Of a stretch of 42,010 nucleotides of DNA, positions 17,026 through 24,289 are shown one piece after another. The position numbers and the translations under genes are program-made. The DNA lies in NCBI GenBank assembly GCA_003094555.1, contig NATW01000106.1, forward strand, positions 1 to 42,010, given 5' to 3'. The notes beneath the pieces are model-generated. The model saw nothing but the letters and a program-made list of their open reading frames with translations, did no database searches and was not told the DNA's origin. Position 1 is the first letter of the stretch; the number at the start of each line of letters is the position of its first letter. Source of the DNA: a gamma proteobacterium symbiont of Ctena orbiculata. Lineage in GTDB: Bacteria; Pseudomonadota; Gammaproteobacteria; Chromatiales; Chromatiaceae.

Positions 17026-17700
17026 ATGCATCGAATCAGACGCAGCACCTTCAATCCATGGATTTGGCTGATTCCACTGTTTTGTATTATGCAACTGGAG
17101 GTTCACGCTTTAACATCTCCATCCAATATCATGAGTAAGGCCATGATTGCCATGATGGATACCATGGGAGAACTTGCACATCGATTCAAAGGCGACGCGG
17201 ATTGGGATTTTGAAATAAATTCATCCCCATCCAGCCGCTGGTACGGTTGGAACGGTTCACCCTGGAACGCACCTGGTAGAGGATATCCGGGATATATGCC
17301 ACCGCAACAGGGGCTCTACTCCCCCTATACCTACTACCCGCCTGGATATGACGGTCCGCCAATGCAAGGCCCTCCTCCGGGACCCCCAAATCCAAATAGC
17401 TATAAATCTGTCGTAGACGGCATTTGGATCGGCCGGGGCGGTGAAATCGTCTTGGTCATGTATGGCCATTTCCGGATCTATGCCAATGCGGAAGTCTATC
17501 GTGATGGCCGCTACCATATCCAGGGCAACAAGCTACTCATGCTCGACCCGGAAACAGAGTTGGTCCAGGAGTATGACTATCTACTCGACAATGGCAAAAT
17601 GATAATGCGCAGTGAATCAGGGGCCTACCTATATTTCAAACAACTGCCGATACCGATACCCCCCTACACCCTGATCCACGGCATAAACTCACCCAAGTAG
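17026..17700 (+). CDS. Secreted protein with Pro/Gly/Tyr-rich linker, unknown function
   Basis: The product has about 224 residues and no recognised family. It has a signal peptide-like N-terminus (WIWLIPLFCIMQLEVHA), then a short helical segment. From about residue 70 to 125 there is a low-complexity stretch rich in Pro, Gly and Tyr (PGRGYPGYMPPQQG, YYPPGYDGPP, GPPPGPPNPN). A compact beta-rich C-terminal domain follows (VDGIWIGRGGEIVLVMYG, YHIQGNKLLML, GAYLYFKQLP) in which each strand pair reads like a small lipocalin or META-type sheet. I start at the ATG 17026 rather than the upstream TTG 17017. It is probably periplasmic or surface-associated. The 3' end overlaps the TauE gene by 12 bases. 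Confidence 0.75.
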   Translation: MHRIRRSTFNPWIWLIPLFCIMQLEVHALTSPSNIMSKAMIAMMDTMGELAHRFKGDADWDFEINSSPSSRWYGWNGSPWNAPGRGYPGYMPPQQGLYSPYTYYPPGYDGPPMQGPPPGPPNPNSYKSVVDGIWIGRGGEIVLVMYGHFRIYANAEVYRDGRYHIQGNKLLMLDPETELVQEYDYLLDNGKMIMRSESGAYLYFKQLPIPIPPYTLIHGINSPK

Positions 17701-18504
17701 CAATTTCGTACCAACCAAGATCAAAAACAACGCAAATACAACCTTCAATTCCCGCTCGGGAAGTCGATGCGCCAAAGCCGCACCGGCAGGTGCGAACAGG
17801 CTGCTGGTGATGATGATAATGAGTACCACCGGCCAATAGACATAGCCACTGCTAAAGGGGGGTAAACCCTCGACTCCCCATCCAACCACAACAAAGCTGA
17901 TTGCCCCCGATAAGGCAATCGGAAGACCGCATGCGCAGGATGTTGCAACCGCCCGTTTCATTTCGACACCAGTGGCATGCAGGAAAGGCACGGTCATGGA
18001 GCCACCACCGATTCCCACAATGGCGGATATGCCCCCAATCAGTGTGGCAACCAATAGCATAATCCAAGAGGTCACATGCAGCCTGCTGCCTCGAGCCTTC
18101 CCCCTGCGAAACATACGCAGACCGACAATAATGGCAAACATCCCAAACAGGGTTTGGAGTAGGTCGCCACTCAACATCCCGGCAACGATACTGCCTAGCC
18201 AGGCACCGATGAGCAGGCCTGGCGTCAGTTTCCAGAAATCGCGCCAGTCCACGGCGCCCCGCTTATGGTGCGCGCGCGTCGAAGAGATAGAGGTAATCAC
18301 GATTGTGGCCAAAGATGACCCCACTGCAATGTGGGCGACATGGACTGGAGAGACATCAATCAATGGCAATCCCCAAATCAGGGCAGGCACAATCACCAAC
18401 CCTCCACCGACGCCAAACAGACCGGCCACCAGGCCAACCAGGGAGCCCAGTAACAAAAACAGTAACAATGATTCAGGTGTGATCGCTAAAAACAGGGAAG
18501 TCAT
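17689..18504 (-). CDS. Sulfite exporter TauE/SafE family permease
   Basis: TauE/SafE (DUF81) proteins are 7-8 helix inner-membrane permeases proposed to move sulfite, sulfoacetate or related organosulfur anions. The 271 residues include the two glycine-rich family repeats: GLVAGLFGVGGGLVIVPAL near residues 24-42 and GGISAIVGIGGGSMTVPFL near 157-175. The remainder is strongly hydrophobic with about eight predicted membrane segments. Substrate cannot be told from sequence. In a sulfur-oxidising relative, sulfite export would be a reasonable guess, but no sulfur-pathway gene flanks it here. Confidence 0.93.
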   Translation of the reverse strand: MTSLFLAITPESLLLFLLLGSLVGLVAGLFGVGGGLVIVPALIWGLPLIDVSPVHVAHIAVGSSLATIVITSISSTRAHHKRGAVDWRDFWKLTPGLLIGAWLGSIVAGMLSGDLLQTLFGMFAIIVGLRMFRRGKARGSRLHVTSWIMLLVATLIGGISAIVGIGGGSMTVPFLHATGVEMKRAVATSCACGLPIALSGAISFVVVGWGVEGLPPFSSGYVYWPVVLIIIITSSLFAPAGAALAHRLPERELKVVFALFLILVGTKLLLG

Positions 18505-18857
18505 GGGGTAGAAAAAGGCATTACCTCAGATCTGGGAGTGTACACCAGGAGAGGGATTTGCATCCAAAGTTGTCCGAAAACCGGGACTTTTGTTCGCTAC
18601 ACTGACCCTGAGCATGCCTGCATACATCTCTTCTTGGATTGACAAGCATCTGTATTAATTAAAAATTATCCCGCAGGAAGAGGTCACCCCTGGGTTTCAT
18701 GGGGATGCCCGCTGAGAGGCGGAAACATATCTGAGATCAGGCTCACAAAAACTGCATTGCGCTGAGTTAAAGCAAGCCAATCGGTGCTGAGAATCCATTG
18801 CTATATTAGAAATATTTGATATACTACTACGCATCATCTGACGAGCAGTAACGAGTG
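18505..18857. other. Intergenic region with possible structured leader
   Basis: This 353-base gap separates the divergent TauE and thioredoxin-like genes. Around 18672-18745 there are GC-rich stems, for instance CCGC-TGAGA-GGCGG, preceded by CCCC...GGGG pairing. The GGGGATGCC and CTGAGAG words recall a TPP riboswitch, but the conserved 3' half is missing, so I do not call one. A promoter near 18798-18825 is listed separately. Confidence 0.4.
18798..18825 (+). promoter_or_regulatory. Sigma-70-like promoter for the thioredoxin pair
   Basis: TTGCTA (four of six to TTGACA) is followed after 16 bases by TATACT (five of six to TATAAT), about 33 bases before the start codon of the first thioredoxin-like gene. 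The surrounding sequence is AT-rich. Confidence 0.5.
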
Positions 18858-19313
18858 ATGATTAAGCAGTACCTTTTTGTAGCACTTTTTCTCTTTATTG
18901 GTATAAGTTCAGCCGATCCCTCATTGACAACCCACGACTGGGCCGATCTCTCTGACATGGCTCGTGAGAGACACTCGCCAATCCTGGTGGTATTTAATGC
19001 TGATACCTGCAGCTACTGTCAACGGCTGAAACAAGAAGTGATTGAACCACTTGCCCAAAATAGCGATAAAACCCAGCCCCTGATCCGTGAATTTGATATC
19101 CATTCGAGTGGCAAGATCATCGATTTCAACGGCGACTCCATCCGTAGCCGGCAGTTTAAGAGACGTTACAATATCTATGCCGTGCCTACCCTGATGATTC
19201 TCGATCCGGATGGAAAGCCCCTGACAGATCCTATTGTGGGGTATAATTCTCAGGATGAATACCTGGAGTTGCTGCGGACATCCTTGGTCGCCTCATTCCA
19301 GGCCCTTGAATAA
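18858..19313 (+). CDS. Periplasmic thioredoxin-fold protein, first of tandem pair
   Basis: The 151-residue product has a signal peptide (YLFVALFLFIGISSADP) and a thioredoxin fold with active site CSYC in VVFNADTCSYCQRLKQE, the cis-proline in YAVPTLMILDPDG and a C-terminal helix. This resembles SoxW/DsbE-like or thioredoxin_7-type periplasmic reductases that maintain thiols during cytochrome c or sulfur metabolism. I start at ATG 18858 rather than GTG 18855. It is followed 40 bases later by a second, related gene, so they are probably co-transcribed. Specific substrate unknown. Confidence 0.85.
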   Translation: MIKQYLFVALFLFIGISSADPSLTTHDWADLSDMARERHSPILVVFNADTCSYCQRLKQEVIEPLAQNSDKTQPLIREFDIHSSGKIIDFNGDSIRSRQFKRRYNIYAVPTLMILDPDGKPLTDPIVGYNSQDEYLELLRTSLVASFQALE

Positions 19314-19353
19314 GTGAGCCAATGGATTTGCTCCACTTCCGTGAGCCAGACCC

Positions 19354-19860
19354 ATGCTATTGCCTCAACATCGGGCTGCGCACCTGAAACATCTTGTCAA
19401 AATCCTAACCCTCTGCCTCTTCTTCGGCACTTTGGCCCATGCCGATATGGGCAAACTGGTCCCGCTCGAAGATATTCAGCAACTGAGCAGACAATCCAAA
19501 CAGCACCAGATACCAATCCTGTTAATGGTCTCCCAATACCATTGCAGCTATTGCGATCGGATGAAAGAGGAGATTCTAGAGCCCATGCTGTTGGACCTGG
19601 AGTATCAGCAACGGGTACTGATCAGAGAGCTTTCCATCGATCCTGGGGAAACAGTCACCAGCTTACAAGGGAAACGGGAGGAGGCGGCGGATTTCGCCAG
19701 CCAATACAATGTCTCGGTGACGCCCACACTGCTGTTTCTGGATGCCGAAGGCAGAGAGGCAGCTGAGCGCATTATCGGTATCAACACCGTGGACTTTCTG
19801 ATTCTCTACATCGATGATGCAATCAAACAAGCCACAACCAGGATGCAGTCGGCAGATTGA
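19354..19860 (+). CDS. Periplasmic thioredoxin-fold protein, second of tandem pair
   Basis: This 168-residue protein resembles its upstream neighbour: signal peptide (ILTLCLFFGTLAHADMG), active site CSYC in SQYHCSYCDRMKEEILEP, and cis-proline in VSVTPTLLFLDAEG. The two share the CSYCxRxKxEvxEP pattern and overall length, so they look like products of a tandem duplication. An alternate-frame ORF covering 19314-19766 is a shadow. The protein probably acts in periplasmic disulfide reduction or scavenging; the sequence does not show the partner. Confidence 0.85.
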   Translation: MLLPQHRAAHLKHLVKILTLCLFFGTLAHADMGKLVPLEDIQQLSRQSKQHQIPILLMVSQYHCSYCDRMKEEILEPMLLDLEYQQRVLIRELSIDPGETVTSLQGKREEAADFASQYNVSVTPTLLFLDAEGREAAERIIGINTVDFLILYIDDAIKQATTRMQSAD

Positions 19861-19932
19861 ACCGCTTTCCAACCGATAACTATACATTGCCAGATATTCG
19901 GCAGACGATGCCCCTAACCTGATCCTGGCTCT

Positions 19933-21138
19933 TTACAGACGCTCGCAAAAGTCCCGTAGACTGAAACCCTGCAGATTGATGTCGAGCTCCTTGAGTAGCC
20001 CCAGGACCTTAAAGCGCTCTCCCATCTCTGATGGTAACGTCAGACGTTTGACCCCCTGAACCAGAGACATGTGTCGACTCAGATCATTGGGGTCCGATTC
20101 GGCCAAGCGACTATCCAGGCCATTCGCAATGAGAAAATGGGCCTGGGTGGTATAACCACCCAACCTGAATCCCGACTCCACCGCGGCCCGGGCGAGGGCG
20201 GTGAAATCCACATGGCTGGTAATGTCCTGTAACCCGACCCGACTAAATGGATCACTATGCGCGCGATGGTGATAGTGGCACATCAATGTGCCCCGGTTAC
20301 GCTGAGGATGATAGTACTCGGCATGGCTGTAACCATAATCGATCAGGATCGCGGCACCTTGATCCATTGCCGAGGCCAGGGCCGATATCCAGGCGGTCTG
20401 ACGCAGATTGATTTCAGAAACATAACCCGTGGAGAGTTCGACACTCTCTTGACAAATCGCCTCAACCGCAGACTCGAGACCTTGGGTGACAGGCGTGTCA
20501 AAACGCTCCTTCAATCCATCACCATCACAGATAACGAAGCTCTCTTCGATGCCTCCCTCAGTGATGCGGAACCGACTCACCGGCATCGCATCCAATAGCT
20601 CGTTGGCAATTACCACACCGCGAAAACCATTTGGCATCGTATCCAGCCATTTCACCCGAGTGAGCAGATGCGGTGCACGGCTTTCCAGGGTCTCCAGCTG
20701 GCGCGCCCTGAGTTCGGGGCTGACCTCTAATATCTGGTAGTATCGGGGTAGTCTGTCCAGCCTTTCCAACTCCACCAGCAGATCAGCTGCAAGCAGTCCG
20801 GAGCCGGCACCGAACTCCAATAGGTCACCGGCTGTAACTTGCGTCAATATGGGTGCTATCTGATGGGCGAGGCATTGAGCAAATAGCGGGGAGACCTCCG
20901 GGGCGGTGATGAAATCACCCTGTTCACCGAATTTACGGCTACCTGCCACATAGTAACCAAGCCCCGGTGCGTAGAGTGCCATCTGCATAAAGCGATCGAA
21001 GGGAATGGCACCGTTTGCCTTCTCGATGGTGCGTCTTATCTGCCGCATCAGCCTTTCACTGATGGCCTGGGAGGTGGCATCCGGCAGTGGCAGGGGCCTG
21101 CCTGGCGGCACTGATTTTTGGCTGAGACAGTCGGGCAT
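19933..21138 (-). CDS. SAM-dependent methyltransferase, MidA/NDUFAF7 (DUF185) family
   Basis: The 401 residues match the COG1565 family, whose mitochondrial member NDUFAF7/MidA methylates an arginine in complex I. Signatures: IPFDRFMQMALYAPGLGYY near residue 44, GDFITAPEVSPLFAQ, the SAM-binding LLEFGAGSGLLAADLL, and RGVVIANELLDAMPV, then ILIDYGYSHAEYYHPQR. It has no signal peptide. It is divergent from the pteridine reductase gene; this pairing recurs in gammaproteobacteria as far as I recall, but that is not checked. The bacterial substrate is not established. Confidence 0.92.
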   Translation of the reverse strand: MPDCLSQKSVPPGRPLPLPDATSQAISERLMRQIRRTIEKANGAIPFDRFMQMALYAPGLGYYVAGSRKFGEQGDFITAPEVSPLFAQCLAHQIAPILTQVTAGDLLEFGAGSGLLAADLLVELERLDRLPRYYQILEVSPELRARQLETLESRAPHLLTRVKWLDTMPNGFRGVVIANELLDAMPVSRFRITEGGIEESFVICDGDGLKERFDTPVTQGLESAVEAICQESVELSTGYVSEINLRQTAWISALASAMDQGAAILIDYGYSHAEYYHPQRNRGTLMCHYHHRAHSDPFSRVGLQDITSHVDFTALARAAVESGFRLGGYTTQAHFLIANGLDSRLAESDPNDLSRHMSLVQGVKRLTLPSEMGERFKVLGLLKELDINLQGFSLRDFCERL

Positions 21139-21202
21139 ATAGTTTTTGAAACCTTGATGAATCCGTTAGAGTAGACGCGACATTCAACCATGGAGTTCCT
21201 AT

Positions 21203-21958
21203 ATGACGCAAAACCGGAACGATCTAACTGATAAGTGTGTGCTGATCACCGGTGCCGCACATAGAATCGGTGCCGCTATTGCCCGACAGTTGCACGCTGA
21301 AGGAATGAACATTTTACTCCACTATCGCCACTCCAAGGAGGCGGCTGAGCAGGTAAAGCGTGAACTGGAAAAGAAGCGTGCTCAGTCTGTGTGGTTATTG
21401 CAGGCGGATCTGCATCAAGCGGATAGCTATGCTTACCTGATCAGCCAAGCCGAAACCCTATGTCAGCGTCTCGACCTGTTGGTGAACAATGCCTCGAGTT
21501 TTTACCCGACCCCGCTCAAGCTAGCGACACCAGAAAATTGGGAGGACCTCATCGGCAGCAACCTCAAAGCGCCCTTTTTTCTCTCCCAGGCGGCAGCACC
21601 GCTGCTCTACCGGAGTAAAGGCTGTATCATCAACCTGGTGGACATCCATGCCCGGCGACCGCTCAAGGGTCATCCCATCTACTCTGTCGCCAAAGCGGGC
21701 AACGCCATGCTGGTAAAATCCCTGGCACGTGAGTTGGGGCCGGAAATCCGCGTCAATGGCGTTGCACCAGGGGCCATACTCTGGCCGGAACAGGGCCTGA
21801 CCGAGCAGGTACAAGCGGAAATAGTGGAGCGAACCGCATTGAAAAGGGCGGGCACACCGGAGGACATAGCCAATACTCTGCTGTTCCTCTATCGTGATGC
21901 CCCTTACATTACCGGCCAGATTATCGCCGTCGATGGTGGCAGAACGTTGCAGCAGTGA
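21203..21958 (+). CDS. Pteridine reductase (PTR1-like SDR, FolM type)
   Basis: Pteridine reductases are NADPH-dependent short-chain dehydrogenases reducing dihydrobiopterin or dihydrofolate-type substrates. The cofactor motif TGAAHRIG (residues about 16-23), NNASS and the YSVAK active site (Y160, K164) are visible. D147 replaces the usual SDR serine and sits 13 residues before Y160, the same spacing as the D181/Y194 pair of Leishmania PTR1, which distinguishes this family from ordinary SDRs. The 251 residues fit. The start has GGAG upstream. It is divergent from the methyltransferase and followed closely by glutamate dehydrogenase. Confidence 0.9.
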   Translation: MTQNRNDLTDKCVLITGAAHRIGAAIARQLHAEGMNILLHYRHSKEAAEQVKRELEKKRAQSVWLLQADLHQADSYAYLISQAETLCQRLDLLVNNASSFYPTPLKLATPENWEDLIGSNLKAPFFLSQAAAPLLYRSKGCIINLVDIHARRPLKGHPIYSVAKAGNAMLVKSLARELGPEIRVNGVAPGAILWPEQGLTEQVQAEIVERTALKRAGTPEDIANTLLFLYRDAPYITGQIIAVDGGRTLQQ

Positions 21959-22011
21959 ATCTATGCATGAAGTATATTTCTGTAATCCCATCTGATTGCG
22001 AGCCATAGACT

Positions 22012-23430
22012 ATGACAGAAGTAACATCCGGCCTGACATTTAGACAAAGTGTTGACCACATGGTCGATCGTGCCCTGGCTTTAATGGACCTGGACCCCGG
22101 CATTTCCAATGCCATCAAATCCTGCACTTCGGTACTACAGGTCAGTTTCCCCGTGGAAATAAGGGGCAAGATTGAGCTTTTCACTGGCTGGCGCGCAGTC
22201 CACAGCATCCACCGCCTGCCGGCCAAAGGCGGTTTACGCTACTCGGAGAGTGTCGATCAACAGGAGGTAGAAGCCCTGGCCGCACTGATGACCTATAAGT
22301 GCGCCATTGTCGACGTCCCCTTTGGCGGCTCCAAGGGAGGGCTCTATATCAACCCGGACAACTACACGCGGGATGAGTTGAAACAGATCACCCGTCGCTT
22401 TGCGCGGGAACTGGCGGCACCTGGATTTCTCAATCCGGCAACCAATGTACCCGCCCCCGATATGGGTACAGGTCAACGGGAAATGGCCTGGATAGCCGAC
22501 ACCTACAAGCATCTCTATCCCGAGGAGATCAACGCCCTCGCCTGTGTCACCGGAAAACCGGTGGCACATGGTGGTGTCAACGGACGCACCGAGGCCACCG
22601 GACGCGGGGTGAAATATGCCCTACAGGAGTTTTTCCGGCACAAGGAGGAGTTGAATGCCACGGGCCTGGATGGTGGCTTGGAGGGTAAACACATTATCAT
22701 CCAGGGACTGGGCAATGTGGGCTATCACGCCGCCAAGTTCCTATCCGAGGAGGATGGCGCCAACATAGTCGGCATCATCGAACGGGACGGGGCAATCTTC
22801 AATCCCGATGGTATCCATGTGGAAGAGGCCTACTTCCACCGCTGCTCCCATGGGGGATTGAAAGGATTCGCTGGTGGTGAGTTCATCGCAGAGGGTCAAA
22901 AACTTCTGGAAGCGGATTGCGATATCCTGATCCCCGCCGCCATAGAGGGGGCGATCGACGAACAAAACGCACCGAATATCAGTGCCAAATTGATCGCCGA
23001 GGCCGCCAATGGCCCCATCACATTTGAGGCCGACCGCATCCTGCGTAACCGGGGCATCACCATCCTACCTGACGCCTATGTCAACGCAGGCGGGGTGGTG
23101 GTCTCCTATTTCGAGTGGATTCGCAACCTCAGCCATATGCGGTTCGGCCGCATCGAGCGTCGCTTGGATGAGTCCCGCGGCCGACACGTGGTCAATGCGT
23201 TGGAGCAGACCACGGGTAAACAGGTGCCCGAATGGATCAAATTAAACCTGTCGCGGGGTGCGGATGAACTCGACCTGGTACGTTCCGGGCTCGATGACAG
23301 CATGCGTCTGGCGTTGCAAGAGATAATCGATATACGCAGCCGTAAACCCGAACTCGAAGATTACCGAACCGCCGCCTATGTCATTGCCTTGCAAAAACTG
23401 GCACGTTCCTATATCGATATCGGTGTTTAA
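22012..23430 (+). CDS. gdhA: Glutamate dehydrogenase (Glu/Leu/Phe/Val family)
   Basis: The enzyme interconverts glutamate with 2-oxoglutarate and ammonia. The 472 residues contain the family signature near KGGLRYSESVDQQEVEALAA with K72, then the catalytic-site lysines K96 (MTYKCAIVDVPFGG) and K108 (GGSKGG). PAPDMGTGQREMAWI is the second domain signature, and IIQGLGNVGYHAAKF is the dinucleotide-binding glycine motif. It resembles the catabolic GudB/RocG-type enzymes more than short NADP-specific GdhA, judging from general features only. It lies 53 bases after the pteridine reductase stop and may share its transcript. Confidence 0.94.
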   Translation: MTEVTSGLTFRQSVDHMVDRALALMDLDPGISNAIKSCTSVLQVSFPVEIRGKIELFTGWRAVHSIHRLPAKGGLRYSESVDQQEVEALAALMTYKCAIVDVPFGGSKGGLYINPDNYTRDELKQITRRFARELAAPGFLNPATNVPAPDMGTGQREMAWIADTYKHLYPEEINALACVTGKPVAHGGVNGRTEATGRGVKYALQEFFRHKEELNATGLDGGLEGKHIIIQGLGNVGYHAAKFLSEEDGANIVGIIERDGAIFNPDGIHVEEAYFHRCSHGGLKGFAGGEFIAEGQKLLEADCDILIPAAIEGAIDEQNAPNISAKLIAEAANGPITFEADRILRNRGITILPDAYVNAGGVVVSYFEWIRNLSHMRFGRIERRLDESRGRHVVNALEQTTGKQVPEWIKLNLSRGADELDLVRSGLDDSMRLALQEIIDIRSRKPELEDYRTAAYVIALQKLARSYIDIGV

Positions 23431-23805
23431 ACCGACACAAAGACTTTACAAATTGAGATATTTGTATAAGAATTTAATTCGCCCACCAACATCAGGGATT
23501 ATTACCCCGACTGAATGTTGAAAGGATGCAGGTGATGCACACCAGCAACACCGAACACATGGAGGAGTGACAGATGGGTAGTCTAGAGAATCCAATCCTG
23601 AAACAGCATCGTCAGCTGTTGTGGCACGCCAGGTGCCGCGTCCGATGAAGCACGCTACCCGCTATCACAATTCCAATGATTTCAATTGTCAATGACCGTG
23701 GGAACACGCCTTCATGGAGAGCGGTGAAGGTTCACAGATTTACAAGCCTGACGGCATATGAAAATAATTAGCAGGGACACATCTAAACCGAAAAGGAGTT
23801 CATAA
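23431..23805. other. Intergenic region between GDH and bacteriohemerythrin
   Basis: This 375-base stretch has no gene in the main set. Near 23574 there is a short ORF with a good ribosome site (listed separately). A TATAAG hexamer near 23467 could be a -10 element. The bacteriohemerythrin start itself has a strong AAAAGGAG ahead of its ATG. No terminator was found directly after the GDH stop. Confidence 0.5.
23574..23648 (+). CDS. Possible 24-residue leader peptide
   Basis: A 24-codon ORF starting MGSLENPILKQHRQLLW is preceded by GGAGGAG eight bases upstream, and its start lies next to the stop of an even shorter ORF (ending ...HMEE). The strong ribosome site is the only real evidence. It could be a leader peptide, a decayed gene remnant or chance. 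Confidence 0.25.
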   Translation: MGSLENPILKQHRQLLWHARCRVR

Positions 23806-24201
23806 ATGTCGCTAATGCAATGGGTAGAGGAAAAATACAGCACCAACGTCGACCTCTGTGACAATCAACACAAAGAGCTGTTTGACCGCGTCAATGCACT
23901 GAATGATGCTGTGGTCAACAGGGACCGCGTCGATATAGGAAATCGCTTAGATAACCTGGTTGATTTCGTTGTAAAACATTTTGAAACCGAAGAACGCTTG
24001 ATGGAAGAGCGAGGTTACAGTGGACTGGCGCGTCATCGTCAAGAGCACGATCTGCTGGTGAAGACATGCACCGACATCCAGGATAAGTTTCATGCCGGCG
24101 AGATGGATATCGAGGAGGCGACCATGACTTATATCAAGAACTGGCTCGATCACCATATCCCGATCATTGATAAACCATACGGACCGGCCTTGGGTAACTG
24201 A
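23806..24201 (+). CDS. Bacteriohemerythrin
   Basis: Hemerythrin-like proteins bind O2 through a non-haem di-iron site in a four-helix bundle. All seven expected ligands are present: H22, H58, E62, H77, H81, H117 and D122, in LCDNQHKEL, KHFETEERL, ARHRQEHD and WLDHHIPIID. The 131 residues match the single-domain bacterial family, which stores or delivers O2, e.g. to methane- or other oxygenases, or acts in microaerobic sensing. The start has AAGGAG seven bases upstream, and a strong terminator follows. Confidence 0.95.
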   Translation: MSLMQWVEEKYSTNVDLCDNQHKELFDRVNALNDAVVNRDRVDIGNRLDNLVDFVVKHFETEERLMEERGYSGLARHRQEHDLLVKTCTDIQDKFHAGEMDIEEATMTYIKNWLDHHIPIIDKPYGPALGN

Positions 24202-24244
24202 AAACCACAAGTTTTGATGTCAAGCCACATTTGGCTTCATCCTC

Positions 24245-24289
24245 GCGGGATCTACGAGTGCCCCCGACGCGTTGATCCCGCTTTTTTTT
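24245..24289 (+). terminator. Rho-independent terminator after bacteriohemerythrin
   Basis: GCGGGATC pairs with GATCCCGC across a 21-base loop region and is followed by eight T residues, ending at the stop of the convergent yoaA. A smaller hairpin (AAGCC...GGCTT) precedes it. Confidence 0.85.

Noticed and set aside
18672-18745. TPP riboswitch-like words (GGGGATGCC, CTGAGAG)
   Set aside because: The conserved 3' half (ACCTGATCTGG...TAATGCCAGCG type) is missing and the downstream gene is a thioredoxin-fold protein, not a thiamine gene.
19314-19766. Alternate-frame ORF over the second thioredoxin-fold gene
   Set aside because: The CSYC frame has a signal peptide and family motifs, while this frame is low-complexity.
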